A DNA stretch of 64,000 bases from Lithobates sylvaticus (GCA_028564925.1 CM053030.1:273828492-273892491); one strand, 5' to 3'. Shown: positions 34,791 through 46,824, numbered from the stretch's first letter. Numbers and translations are program-made. Notes: generated from the letters alone by a model not told the origin.

Positions 34791-36638
34791 TTAACCACTA
34801 GGGATGAGCTTTGAGTCGAACTCATGTTCGACTCGAACATTGCCTGTTCGCCCATTCGCCGAATAGCGAACAATTTGGGGTGTTCGAGGCAAATTCGAAA
34901 AGCTGCGAACACCCTGTAAAAGTCTATGGGAGAAATCTAAAGTGCTAATTTTAAAGGCTTATATGCAAGTTATTGTCATAAAAAGTGTTTGGGGACCTGG
35001 GTCCTGCTCCAGGGGACATGTATCAATGCAAAAAAAAGTTTTAAAACTGAAGTTTTTTCGGGAGAATTGATTTTAATAATGCTTAAAGTGAAACAATAAA
35101 AGTGTAATATTCCTTTAAATTTCGTACCTGGGGGGTATGTATAGTATGCCTGTAAAGGGGTGCATGTTTCCCGTGCTTAGAACTGTCCCTGCACAAAGTG
35201 TCATTTGTGCAGGTAAAAAAGTCATTTAAAAGCACTCGCGGCTATAATGAATTGTCGGCTCCCTGTAATACAAAGAACAGTCATTGAAAGTCATTGATAA
35301 AAAAGAAAAAAAAAGCGTTGGGGTCCCCCCAAATTCAATTACCAGGCCCATCAGTTCTGGTATGGATATTAAGGGGAACCCCGCGTCAAATAAAAAAAAA
35401 ATGGCGCAGAGTTCCCCCAAAAATCCATACAAGACCCTTTATCCGAGCACGCAACCTGGCAGGCCGCAGGAAAAGAGGGGGGATGAGAGAGCGCCCCCCC
35501 TCCTGAACCGTACCAGGCCACATGCCCTCAACATTGGGAGGGTGCTTTATCATATAAGCCTTTAAAATTAGCACCTTTGATTTCGAACGTTCGAGACCCA
35601 TAGACTTTAATAGGGTTCTAAAGTTCACACGAATTTTAGGTCTGTTCGCAGGTTCTGGTGCGAACCAAACAGGGGGGTGTTCGGCTCATCCCTATTAACA
35701 ACCTCAATATGGCGCATTTTCACCCCCTTCCTGCCCAGGCCATTTTTCAGCATTCAGCGCTGTCACACTTTGAATGACAATTGTACCCAGATGAAATTGT
35801 TATCATTTTGTCCCCACAAATAGAGCTTTCTTTTGGTGGTATTTGATCACCTCTGCGGTTTTTCCATTTTTTGCGCTATAAACAAAAGAAGAGGGACAAG
35901 TTTAAAAAAAAAACTATATTTTTTACTTTTTGCTATACTAAATATCCCCAAAAAATGTCCTCAGTTTAGGCCGAAACGTATTCTTCTACATATTTTTGGC
36001 AAAAAAAATCGGAATAAGCATATATTGATTTGTTTGCACAAAAGGTATATCGCCTACAAAATAGAGGATAGATTTATAGCATTTTTATTATTATTTTTAA
36101 TTTTAACTAGTATTGGCGGCGATCTGCGATTTTTATCGTGATTGCGATATTGCGGCGGACATATCGGACACTTTTGACACATTTTTGTGACCATTCACAT
36201 TTATACAGCGATCCGTGCTATAAAAATGCATTGATTACTGTATAAATGTTACTGGCAGGGAAGGGGTTAACACTAGGGGGCGCTGAAGAGGTTAATATGT
36301 TCCCTGTGAGTGAATCTAACTGTAGGGGAGGGGATTGACAAGGGGAGGAGACCGATCAGTGTTTCTCTGTACTGAGAACACACCATCGGTCTCCTCTTCT
36401 CTGACAGGACCGTGGATCTGTGTGTTTACATACACAGATCCACGGTCCTGCTGTGTTACAATCGCGGGTGCATAACGGACATTGCGGCCGCCGGGCACGT
36501 GCATCGGGTGCCCAGTGACACGGCGCGCGCGCGCTCCCTGGAGGGCCAGGAAGGGGAGGGCGTCATATGACACCCTCCCGCCACGAGAGCTGCGCCCCCT
36601 GGCCGTCAATTGACAGCCGGCGGTCACTAAGCAGTTAA
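34791..36638. mobile_element. TTAA-type (piggyBac-like) element split by a hAT MITE
   Basis: The left end TTAACCAC is at 34,791 and the right end GCAGTTAA finishes at 36,638. The interior from 35,699 on matches the element at 46,926-47,919. Shared parts include CCTTCCTGCCCAG, the CATTTTTCAGC / TTTCAGCGCT block and ACAAATAGAGCTTTC followed by GGTGGTATTT. It ends in a GC-rich part. The hAT MITE 34,799-35,694 entered eight bases from the left end. No open frame is credible. Confidence 0.75.
34799..35694. mobile_element. Non-autonomous hAT sharing ends with the 10.5-kb element
   Basis: The ends are TAGGGATGAGC and GCTCATCCCTA. The target duplication is TTAACCAC / TTAACAAC (7 of 8). About 250 bp of each end is alike, in inverted orientation, and both resemble the right end of the 10.5-kb hAT at 58,680-58,929. 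The shared marks are a GTCCCCTGG-type block, ATTAGCAC and CGAACGTTCG. A sub-terminal hairpin (GAGTCGAAC / GTTCGACTC, loop 4) sits at 34,813-34,834. There is no transposase, so it probably depends on that family's enzyme. Confidence 0.88.
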
Positions 36639-37548
36639 TAATAGTGATTATCAAATTTAATTATTTAACAATGGCAAGCAGAGGACAAAGGACTAGTTAT
36701 AAGTATTGCCTGTGGGCTTACTGCATCTGATCTTTTCCCCATTACTGACCTACCATACCTTGTTCCACATTTTGTGTTCTGTCCCTGTAATGTTTCTGTT
36801 GTGGTTTTAAACTATGTAAGGTTACTATTGTTTGATGTATGCTGACATACAGTGGTGATTTGGAGCCAATACAACTTATTTACTGAAGTAATTTGGTAAT
36901 TTCCTATGTCCTCTCTCCTGTTTAGTGCTAGGTAGTTCAGTCCTAGCTAGAACCTCCTAGTTTCTTCCATGTTCCATCTGTCAGTATTAGGGCTTGTTCA
37001 TACTTGACTAAATTTCACATTTAACAAATGTTCCTATAGCTTTAGTATAGGTGTTAGATTCACATTAATAAGCTTTAGTATGGGCATTAGACTGGCGTTT
37101 TACAAGCCTTAGAAACACTTCCCAAACACCCAATGGGCAGTTTTGAAGTGTTTGATAAGTGTTAAAACTGCTCCACAAATGCCTTTTTCATTACAGTAAA
37201 TAAACTAATCTTAATGTCCAGCAATCGCACCACAACTGCATGCCAGAGCATTTGCGAAGCATTACCATGTACCGTTGAAAGGCTTCAAGCTCCTCCTGAC
37301 ACAACATGAAGCTTCAATTTTGAAGCGTTGTGATAGTGTGAACAGCACTGTGTGCTGTCTATTGTATCTTGTGCATACGCATTTTAGGGGCATTTTTAAA
37401 GCCTCTCAAAGCCTCTCAAACACCTACTTTTAATGCTAGTGTAGTCCTTTGCAGAGCTTAGAAAAGTCATTACATTCTTACACTTCAAAAGACTGTAATA
37501 CCAAACATTGAATGCACTGCATTCAACTGCAGTACATTTGCATTGGAT
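36639..37548. other. No recognised gene; possible worn MITE at 36,990-37,455
   Basis: A stretch from GGGCTTGTTCATACTTGAC (about 36,988) to GCTAGTGTAGTCC (about 37,436) has weakly complementary ends and repeated words such as AAAGCCTCTC. The ends are too degenerate to be sure it is an element. Confidence 0.35.
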
Positions 37549-37714
37549 TCAACTTCTGTGTCTCATTGAAGAGTTAAGCTGCCTATGGATGATTCCAAGT
37601 CAGCAGGTGATCATACTATGTAGACATATTCTAGTCTGTCTACATAGTATGATCACCTGCTGACTTGGAATCATCCATAAACAGCTTAACTCTTCAATGA
37701 GACACAGAAGTTGA
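37549..37714. repeat. Near-perfect palindrome, 78-bp arms
   Basis: Left arm 37,549-37,626 and right arm 37,637-37,714 are reverse complements except for two adjacent positions. The loop is 10 bp (37,627-37,636). No target duplication or known terminal motif is visible. A transcript would fold into a long hairpin, so a hairpin-RNA source or a small foldback element are both possible. Confidence 0.85.
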
Positions 37715-39190
37715 GTTTGAGACCCCTGGACTAGATCTAAGGAGGTATAATGCATAAAGCAGCATTTGAAAAAAAAACACGTTATCCCTGTGTAGAGGTA
37801 GCCATCTTGGCACACCATCAGGGCTTAGGCCCACTGATGGTCTCTAATCTCACGATGGCGGAATATACAAGGAATTGCAGCAGCAGTGGTTCAGAAAGCA
37901 CAAATCCACAGAATGACTAACGGAAGCAGGGATATGCTTGTCTGCAGGTCCCTTAAGATGCAGTTTCATCCCCAGCAAGGAGAACAGTGAACACAACAGT
38001 AGTGACATTACCAGATTTTGTGAGACTTTCAGTTAGAGGCACAATGCCTTACATCTCACACTCTAAATATATATATGAGGCTTTGGGCACAGGAGTATCT
38101 AGGCAAAGGAAAAGCATTGCTATTTTCAGAAGAAATTCAAGATAAAATACATGTTCAAGGCATACTTAACATTTCTATATGTTTTTATAACATAACAAAT
38201 TTTCACTTTTTAAGTTCAGGTCTACTTTTTAAACAAGGACAATGTCTAAAAAAGTTTTTTTTAATAACAGAAAGAAGTACAGTATATAACATAAGATATA
38301 ACAATTGAATAAAAATAAATTTGTGGCATATCTAAAATAAATAGTTACAGTGACTAAGATGTAGAATGGAGCTAGATCTGTAACTTTTAAGTAAAATATT
38401 GAATGAAACAGATTATTACAAATTACTGATGTTATAAATAAAATTGCTATCCACAATCTGTGTTTGTCATAAGCACAGGGACAAAGAAAATACAATTGAA
38501 CAATTGAGTAAAGCGGATAGTGAGAAAAGCTATGTATAAGGAAAAGGACAAAAGGAAGTAAAAGAAAGAACAGGAGGAAGCCATGGATAAAAATGTATAT
38601 AAAAAAAGCAAGGCAAGGAGGAAAGATCAAAGCTTAGCCCCCAAGATACTTCTGTAGAATATTACAATGCTATCAAGAGTCTCTCTTACTTAGATTATAT
38701 TAATACCCATGGGTCCCAAGTTTTACTATGTTTGTTTGAATGTATTCTGGAAACTAGCAGGTATATTTTTCATTGGATGCATATTTCTGGATCTGTAGGT
38801 CCATCTTGAAGAGTGATGAAGGGCATTTCAGGGCCACAGCCAAGCCTACAAGTTAAAATAGACTCATTGTGCTTTTTATGGGTAAACTCAAAACAGATGC
38901 TGTTAAGTCTTGTGAAGTATCAACTTCAAAGAATTTTGATGATAGTTCTTGGACAGAATCCCAAAGTAGGAAAATAACTGGATAGATCCAGTGGCTGTAA
39001 AAAAAAAAAACATTACATTTACACTTATAATGATCTTGCTATTCAGTGATACAATGTAAGAGATAACCTGTATATTTTTTTAACATGTAATAATAGATGA
39101 CACATATCAGAGAAAGAGTAAAAGGGGAAAAAAAGAAGAGTAAATGAGTTGGGGGGGGGGGGGGATAAGTGCCTTGGAATCTGAGTAGAC
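37715..39190. other. No recognised gene
   Basis: AT-rich sequence. A minus-strand frame at 38,229-38,630 is dominated by Phe, Ile and Leu, as expected from A/T composition rather than a membrane protein. Homopolymer runs lie near 39,000 (A) and 39,150 (G). Confidence 0.5.
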
Positions 39191-39193
39191 TTA

Positions 39194-39618
39194 TGCCCCA
39201 TACACACGGTCGGATTTTCCCATGGATTTTGTCCTATCGGACAATGTTGTCGGAAATTCCGACCGTGTGTAGGCACCATCGGACAGTTTCCATCGGATTG
39301 TCCTACGGACAAAGTTCTATCTCCTGCTGGATAGATTTTCCGACAACAAAGTCCGATCACACCAATTCCGATCGCGTGTAGCCAATTCCGACGGACAAAG
39401 TGCCACGCATGCTCAGATCACATTACAAGACCAAAGCTATTGGCTACTAGCCTCTACGTAGTCCCGTCATAGGCAACAAATGTCACCACGTTCAGAATGA
39501 TCGGATTTTCCGACAACTTTGTCCGACCGTGTGTATGCAACACCAGTGTCGGACTAAATCCGTCGGACCAAATCCGATGGATTTGGTGGTCGGATTTTTC
39601 GACCGTGTGTATGGGGCT
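39194..39618. mobile_element. Harbinger-like MITE (TTA target)
   Basis: The ends are TGCCCCATACACACGGTCGG and GACCGTGTGTATGGGGCT, flanked by TTA (39,191-39,193; 39,619-39,621). Its interior is nearly the same as that of the copy at 13,501, including CCACGCATGCTCAGATCAC and TATTGGCTACTAGCCTCTAC. It is therefore the closest sister copy here. Confidence 0.82.
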
Positions 39619-39621
39619 TTA

Positions 39622-40571
39622 GTCGAGTTCAAGAGTCAGTGCTTATACTCCTCACAGAAAGTTCTATTTTTTAACTGCACTTTCCTGAGATTGTGTTCAC
39701 ATTATAACATGAAGGCTATGGTTTTATAGTGCCTACTAAAGACAATCAAATGGCTTTCTCATGAGAAAGACTGACAAGTAGCCAACCCTAAATGTTCTGT
39801 TAGCAGTGTTCTTAAGTTAACACATAATTGTTAAAGGCAATATATTGTAATCTTGCTTACACCATGGTCAGGAATAAAACAATATGTATATTTGTTCTGT
39901 CAAGTAAAAATTAAGATTTGGCGTTCTTAACTTCAGCCAGCAGCGCCAAATAATTTTTTACATGTTTTCCAAGTGATAAGAGAAAGCAATATTTTTTTTT
40001 TGGGGGGGGGGAATTAGATCCGACAGACTAGTCAATTTGGGCCTAATTCATTAAGAATAAAGAGAAAAATGTGTCACTCTACATCTAGTTACTCCCAATT
40101 AAGCCAATTAGTAGCTCAACTAGGTGAACATGCGAAAGGAAAAGTGAGTAAGGGAGCATTAGTAAATTCCAATTTGGCATAGCCGCGGTTCCATAACTGG
40201 CAATTGCCAACGAGTTTCCTATATGGAACTGCACTGCAGTATTTAGCTATGAACATGTGTGTAGATATGTATGCCAATAAACCATTCTTATATGGGGTGT
40301 GCTCTACCTTGTGTGTGGCTATTTATTTATATTACAATTATTGTACATAGTTTGTTTTCTTCTTTTTAACGAATGCTGATCTGAATGATTTTTACAGAGT
40401 AATGTCTGCTATTCCATGAGGTTACATGTATTTATCGTTTACAGTTAAATATCTGTTATATGTTAATTTTTATTTTCATGTTACATTTCTTTTTTAGGAG
40501 ACTATAGAGGTCTAATTATCTATGTTCATTCTTTAATAATACTAAACTATTATGCAAGTCTAATCGCACTC
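39622..40571. other. No recognised gene
   Basis: AT-rich sequence with no open frame, RNA gene or repeat boundary that I can define. Confidence 0.5.
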
Positions 40572-40645
40572 AGCACATTGGCCTAGTGGTCTGCACTCAT
40601 GAACAAAAAGCACTTAGGTCATGAGTTTTAATCCCAACCATGCTA
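40572..40645 (+). repeat. tRNA-like SINE head or tRNA pseudogene
   Basis: TTGGCCTAGTGG resembles an A box and GAGTTTTAATCCC a degenerate B box, about 35 bp apart, as in tRNA-derived promoters. No cloverleaf closes well, so it is not a functional tRNA. It is likely a SINE head. Confidence 0.5.
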
Positions 40646-40811
40646 ACACCCTGTGTGTTCACTAGTATTTGATTATTTTATATCCTTACAATAATATTTT
40701 TGCTAAATAACATACCATTGTATGCAATTGAGCATGCAAATTATGGAAACAACAACAAATATCCTTTTGCTTACGCACATATCCAGTTGCCATTGAAACT
40801 TTAGGGAGGTG

Positions 40812-40896
40812 GTAGCTAGCATAAGTGGGATTTGAACCCATGACCTGACTGTTGCTAGATCAGAGTTCTAACCACTAAACCACTGTGTTGATCAGC
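40812..40896 (-). repeat. tRNA-like SINE head or tRNA pseudogene
   Basis: The minus strand reads AGTGGTTTAGTGGTTAGAAC (A box) and, about 35 bp on, GGTTCAAATCCCACT (a good B box). This is stronger than the copy at 40,572 and lies in inverted orientation to it. The acceptor ends do not pair well, so a tRNA-derived SINE is preferred over a tRNA gene. Confidence 0.6.
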
Positions 40897-42257
40897 TTTT
40901 TCCCTAGAATATATAGTAGTACCTTGATGAAAGCATAAACATATATAACTAGAAGTCAACATTCTAATAAAATTCTATTTAGACATTAACAATTATTTAT
41001 CTTATAATAGAGACCTAAGAGCCTGGTTTGGATTGGGGGGACACCCACGCTGAGTTTTTTTCCAATCAAATTCATGTTGTTACACCCACTTGTGGCAGGC
41101 AGCACAACACCACTCCACAAAGCTATGTAGAGTTGCCTGGACACAATTAAGAGCTACCCCTAACTTTCTAAATGTTACTGAAGTGGATTTGTATTTTGAA
41201 AATGTGGTTGCAAAGCAAACAAGGATTAGAAATAGTTAGCAACTAGTTGTACAAGCTCTGTACAATATCCTTTAGATTTACAAAGACTAAATAATGGGAG
41301 GACACACTAGCTATCCAATCACACTGTATCCAATCAGGTGGGCCCTTGTACTACATAGTTGATGGCAGATCTAAAGGAGATTGTATAGTGTATGCTGAGC
41401 TTTACAGAACCCAGGACACGCTTCTCCTGTATTCAATACTACAGCTCTATCCATAAAGGCTGTTATCTGATCTCTCATTTCCTGCACTCTCCAAATTAAC
41501 AGATCATTGCAAGATGAATTTAAGACAAAAAAAATTCTGTATTTAGTGAGACCAGTGATTACTGATGAATTGTATTAGAAAACAGTGCCCCTAGCTGGGG
41601 GTGGTTGGGATCTGCTGGAAGGAGGGAATGCAGCAACAGGTGTGTGCTAATAAGGTCAGCTGACGAATGCTTTCCTGAGTCTTACTGGCTTCTATATCTA
41701 ATATTTACATAACAGCAAAAGACGAAGCATTGTACATGTACAAATTCAGGAAGTCTACTATGCATAGAATCAGGAAGTGACGTGTGTTCTGAGGATCACT
41801 AAACACAAAATTCCACATCCCCTAAACCCTGAGAACACCAAGACATTTCCCACACTTACCTTGCAAATCAGCAACATCTCCTCATGATAAAAAAGGTATC
41901 TTACCATGTTAACTTGCTGACAACTCTGAGCAGCACTAACACTTGCGAGTGCATCCGAACGTCCTTCCACACACATGAGGATGCATTTCCAGGCAAGTCG
42001 CCCCCGAACAACCAGTTGTGTGCCATTGCGAAAAGATATGCGCGATCGCAAATTCACATTCGCTAACATCTTTTCACATGTGTTAAATATGCTTATTGAG
42101 CTAAATAATTAATTAAAAAATGGTGTTTATGGAGTGGGCAATTGGTGATTAGAGAAAATGAATACTTAATTTGACATGTTCAATAGTTTACCTAGGCCAT
42201 AGCAAAAATCATTGGAACCTGAAAATCATCATTGGAGCTGTTAAAAGCTTGCTCTAA
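40897..42257. other. No recognised gene
   Basis: Mostly AT-rich, apparently low-copy sequence. I see no conserved open frame, RNA gene or transposon end. Confidence 0.5.
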
Positions 42258-42681
42258 TGCCCTGTACACACGGTCGGACATATCAACGACAAAATCCGTC
42301 TGATTTTTTCTGACGGATTTTGGCCGAAACTTGTCTTGCATACACATGGTCGCACAAAGTTGTCGGAAAATCCGATCGTTCGGAACGAGGTGATGTACAA
42401 CACGTAATACGGAAAAACGTAGAGGCCAGTAGCCAATAGCTTTCGTCTCTAAATTTTTTCTGAGCATGCGTGGCACTTTGTGCGGCTTAATTCTCTACAC
42501 ACGATCGGAAAAAGTCTGATTTGATTTTGTTGTTGGAAAATTTTAGATCCAGCTTTCAAACTTTTTCTGTCGGAAATTCCGACGGAAAAAGTCCGCTAGA
42601 GCCCAAACACGATCGGATTTTCCAACAACATAATCCGATATGACTTTTTTCGTCTGAATTTCTGACCGTGTGTACAGGGCA
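42258..42681. mobile_element. Harbinger-like MITE
   Basis: The ends are TGCCCTGTACACACGGTCGG and GACCGTGTGTACAGGGCA, flanked by TAA (left) and TTA (right), consistent with a TWA target. It has the family's internal blocks in reverse order relative to 39,194, for example GTAGAGGCCAGTAGCCAATA and GAGCATGCGTGGC, so it is inserted in the opposite orientation. Confidence 0.8.
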
Positions 42682-42885
42682 TTATAGTTTTGGATTTACA
42701 CTTTTTTCTCTATTTAATGACTTGCAGGTGTGCAGAATAAAATTATTTTGTAGCAAAGTAGATTTAATAGAGATTGGAAGGTGTGTTTCAAAACCGATTC
42801 TACATTTTATTTGGACAATAGGAATCTTGTACATTAATTTACTTTGACCAAAAAATTGACTGCCATTTAATGTTGCAACATTTTT

Positions 42886-42943
42886 CACAGCACTTTACAA
42901 TATGGTTAGAAGGGCCCTGCTCTAAAGAGATTACAATCTAAAA
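42886..42943 (-). mobile_element. LINE tail fragment
   Basis: The minus strand reads TTAGATTGTAATCTCTTTAG, then GAGCAGGGCCC and TATTGTAAAGTGCTGTG. This is the tail type shared by L2 LINEs and their SINEs. Only about 58 bp is left. Confidence 0.55.
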
Positions 42944-43127
42944 GAAACCCTTCAATTGGACACACTTTCATTTTCATAGTGTGCAGCAGGGACAAAAATA
43001 GGGTGAGCACTAACTATGTCAAACATTTTAGGGTATAACAACTCTCACCACCTCACCCCAATTAAAGTGCAGGATTAAACAACCAAAATAGACAAGATAA
43101 AAAATTTGACAAAATAAAAGGCAGCAC

Positions 43128-43778
43128 AATAACTATGTGATAGACCAACACAAAGTGGCAAATAATTGTGAAGTGGAAGGAAAATAATAAATGGTTTTCA
43201 AAATTTTTTACAAAAAAATATGTGAAAAAGTGTGGCTTGCATTTGTCAGAACTTTGTAGAACCACTTTTCGCTGCAATTACAGCTGCAAGTCATTTTGGG
43301 AATGTCTCTACCAGCTTTGCACATCTAGAGAGTGATTTTTTGCCCAAAATAGCTCAAGCTCTGTCAGATTGGATGGAGAGCATCTGTGAACAGCAATTTT
43401 CAAGTCTTGCCACAGATTGGATTTAGGTCTGGACTTTGACTGGGCCATTCTAACACATATATATACATGGATCTAAACCATTCCATTGTAGCTCTGGCTG
43501 TATATTCAGGGTCGTTGCCCTGGTGGAAGGTGAACCCCCTCCCCAGTCTCAAGTCTTTTTTATTGTATTTGGCTCCATCCATCTCCCCATTAACTCTGAC
43601 AAGCTTCCCTGTCCCTGCTGAAGAAAAGCATCCCTACAACACGATGCTTCCACCACCATGTTTAGCTTTGGGAATGGTGTGTTCAGGGTGATGTGCATAG
43701 TTAGTTTTCTGCGTTTTGCTTTTAGGCCAAAAATTTCAATTTTGGTCTCATCTGACCAGAGCACATTCTTCCACAAGT
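43128..43778 (-). mobile_element. Tc1 transposon fragment, cut by a LINE
   Basis: The left end (TATGTGATAGACCAACACAA) matches the Tc1 copies at 62,715 and 63,297. The minus strand encodes LWKNVLWSDETKIEIFGLKA (second catalytic Asp present), [14 protein letters not shown] and [13 protein letters not shown] (third block). The frame changes near 43,560 and 43,410. The LINE at 43,779 replaces the N-terminal half. Confidence 0.8.
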
Positions 43779-44560
43779 CCATCAAGTCCAACCTATGTGT
43801 ATGATTATATTCTGATTATATGTCAGTATTACCTTGTATATACCTGTATGTTGTGGTCTTTCAGGTGCGTATCTAATAGTTTCTTGAAACTATCGATGCC
43901 CCCTGCTGAGACCACTGCTTGTGGAAGGGAATTCCACATCCTTGCCTTGCTCTTACAGTAAAGAACAATCTAAGTAGTTTAAGGTTAAACCTATTTTCTT
44001 CTCATTTTAATGAGTGGCCACGAGTCTTGTTAAACTCCCTTCTGCAAAAAAGTTTTATCCCTATTGTGTGGTCACCAGAATGGTATTTGTATATTGAAAT
44101 CATATTCCCTCTAAAGCGTCTCTTCTCCAGAGAGAATAAATTCAGTGCTCACAACCTTTCCTCATAACTAATATCCTCTAGACCCTTTATTAGCTTTGTT
44201 GCCCTTCTTCGCTCCATTTTTAGTACATCCTTCCTGAGAACTGGTGCCCAGAACTGACCAGCATAGTCCAGGTGCGGCCGGACCAGAGTCTTGTAGAGTG
44301 GGAGAATTTGTGTTTTTATCTCTGGAATTAATCCCCTTTTAACGCATGCCAATATTCTGTTTGCTTTGTTAGCAGCAGCTTGACATTGCATGCCGTTGCT
44401 GAGCCTATCATCTACTAGGACCCCCAGGTCCTTTGCCAGCCTAGATTCCCCCAGAGGTTCTCCCCCCCAGTGTATAGATTGCATTCATATTTTTGCCACC
44501 CAAATGCATTATTTGAAATGTTTCTACATTGAACCTCATTTGCCAAGTAGTCCCACCCCA
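43779..44560 (-). mobile_element. CR1-like LINE 3' part
   Basis: The minus strand encodes the RT C-terminus (ANKANRILACVKRGLIPEIK, then LVRPHLDYAGQFWAPVLRKD and RRATKLIKGLEDISYEERL) and the 3' region. It is highly similar to the copy at 2,640-3,880. It is 5'-truncated. It entered the Tc1 element at about 43,778, and a TTAA element abuts its other end. Confidence 0.85.
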
Positions 44561-45394
44561 TTAATCCCCCTGGCGTTATTCCAGAGTCTGGCTCGGGGTG
44601 AAACTTCAGTACCATAAGCGGTAACCCAGTGCCAGACTCGGGATTGCATTTCAGGATACAGCAGAAGTTACTTACCTTGTCCCCCAGATCCTGCAATGTC
44701 CTCCCGCTGTGTGAGCGATCTGTCTCCTCACTCGATTCACACAGCGCCCGAGTGCCACTGAGCTCCGTTCCCTGTGACGTTATGACGCACGGGAGCGGAG
44801 ATCGGCGCCAAATTAAAAAAAATAAAATCACACAAAACACATACAGTACTGTAATCTAACATATTACAGTACTGTATAAAAAAAAAATGACACATCCCCT
44901 TTGTCCCTAGTAGTCTGTCCAGTGCCCTGCATGTAGTTTTATATTATAAATACAGTTTTTTTTTGCCTGGAATTTGGAGATTGTCCATAGCAACCAAAAA
45001 GTGTCCCTTTATGTCAAAAGTGATTTTAGACCTGCTAGAAAACAGCGATAATAAAATGGAATCACTTGCAGAATTGAGTGATATCGATTTGTGGGGAAAT
45101 TCGTCATCAAACACTAAATCTAATGACAGCAACAATTCTGCAACTGAGCAAATTTCAGTGTTTTTGATTTGATTAAATTATTTAATCATTTTTATAGTTA
45201 TTTATTATATTTTAATTTATGATTTTGTGTTTATCATACCCGGGATGTCTACTAGACTCTGGTTTGGACAGATTTAAGTGAGTTATTCTTAAGAATTGCA
45301 GGTCTACAATATAAAACGCCAAATTTCCATGCAAAATTATTGTACCGCTTTCAGCACCTAAAACCAGAAAGAATCATACCGCCAGGGAGGTTAA
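44561..45394. mobile_element. TTAA-type (piggyBac-like) MITE
   Basis: Flanked by TTAA (44,561-44,564; 45,391-45,394). The ends are TTAATCCCCCTGGCGTTAT and, reversed, TTAACCTCCCTGGCGGTAT. The left TTAA coincides with a CATTAA in the LINE, so it probably inserted there. A 69-codon frame at 44,963-45,172 (rich in Ser, Asn and Asp) matches no transposase I know. Confidence 0.8.
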
Positions 45395-45639
45395 TTATTT
45401 ATATTAAATTTAGTGAATTTGATTTTGCGACTATGTATTCACCGCATGCTATAGTGAATATCTTTTCTGACTAGATTTAGTTATTTTCTATGGATTTTAG
45501 TCACTTGTGACCATTTTTTCACCCATTTGCTGACTAGGTGCTATAGTAAATAAACCCATTTATGTCTAAGAAAATGAACCACAGCAGTTGTTGAACTTAA
45601 CATTTAGACATGCCAAAGAAAAATTAAGTATACTTCTTT

Positions 45640-46510
45640 ACTTGTCCTGGAGGAGTGACGTGCTGACGTCACCGCGAGTGTCAGCGTTCCGGAACGAAGT
45701 ACGGACGCTCAGTGCTGCAGCCGGCCGGCCGCATTTTTTAAAACTTTCTATTTTATGCACCTTGGAGTGCTCTCTATCTACGCACCTTAGAGTGCTTTTT
45801 ATGTGTTTTATTGCCCAAATAAATACCCCAGTGGGTCCCATCTATGATCCCCTCTCGGTGTTTTTATTTTTTCATCCTATGATCGAGTCCCCTGTCCATA
45901 TATTGAGGCGGAAACTGGAGGGTTTGCACACTGCTGTTCCACGCTAGGAGATTCCAACACAGCAGCTGAAGGAGACGGTCCCATCAAAGGAACAGAGGAT
46001 CTAGGAAGAAAAAGGCCCTGGCTGGGTATTAGCCATCTGCTGTCATTTTTTCTGGAGCTGGTAAGAGAACAACTTAAACGGTGGTGGATAAAGAAACCCC
46101 TCTAGAAATCACACAGTCACTTTTGTCTTGTGTATCACTCACTTGGACTGCACTGATTTGTTTACCATTGGAGTTTTATTGGACAACTTACAATCCATCC
46201 TCGATTGAACTTTTTCCTTTTTCTCTTAGGATTTATTTTAAGAAATATTTTTTGTTGAACATTTTTTTCTTTCACAGGTTTTTTCAGTAAAGCTGTCATA
46301 CATTGAGATATTAATATATATACACCTGGTTTGTACATATGGTTATTCACCACACTATGCACATTCCACGCATGTGGTGATTGTCTTTCATTATTTGTGT
46401 TATTAATTTTGGCACATACACTTTACCACGGGTATGGTGTTTTAATTACGACTTCATTATTTACTTATATTTTTTTTTAGCGCAACTTTTTACCATTTTC
46501 TTTCTTTACT
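45640..46510. repeat. Interspersed repeat of unknown class
   Basis: It shares a layout with the insert at 59,235-60,171. Near the start is a GCAGCCGGCYGGC core followed by a run like TTTTTAAAACTTTCTA, and at the end a TTTAGCGCAACTTTTT-type stretch. The start (GGAGGAGTGACGTGCTGACG) is what is often seen after hammerhead-type motifs in Penelope-like repeats, but no motif is present. Class uncertain. Confidence 0.4.
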
Positions 46511-46676
46511 TGAACTCAATAACACAACAGATGTGATCAGCACTTCCATATGATAATAAAACATCCATATTTAATTTCAATATTTTTAATTGAAAGATTT
46601 GACAGTACAACTTATTATCAATCATTTGCGTAGATTACAGGTATATGCATTGGTACATTGCTTAAAGTATGACTAA

Positions 46677-46824
46677 GGCCCCATACACACTATTAGATTT
46701 TCTGCAGATTTTTGTCTTCAGATTTACCAAAAACATGTAGTGCAAGGGTTTGACCTCATATTAAATGGTTTTGGTAAATCTGAAGACAAAAATCTGCAGA
46801 AAATCTAATAGTGTGTATGGGGTC
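46677..46824. mobile_element. Hairpin MITE, Harbinger-like (TAA target)
   Basis: Arms of 56 bp pair with one mismatch (GGCCCCATACACACTATTAG ... ACTCCCC-type reverse), around a 36-bp loop. TAA flanks both sides (46,674-46,676; 46,825-46,827). The ends resemble the TGCCCCATACACACGG family but the interior differs. The near-perfect arms suggest a recent insertion. Confidence 0.82.

Noticed and set aside
38229-38630. 133-codon minus-strand frame that looks membrane-like
   Set aside because: The Phe/Ile/Leu richness is what A/T-rich DNA gives. No start context, domain or similarity was seen.
40812-40896. Possible tRNA gene
   Set aside because: A and B boxes are good, but acceptor and anticodon stems do not pair, and a similar copy lies nearby in inverted orientation. 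A SINE head fits better.
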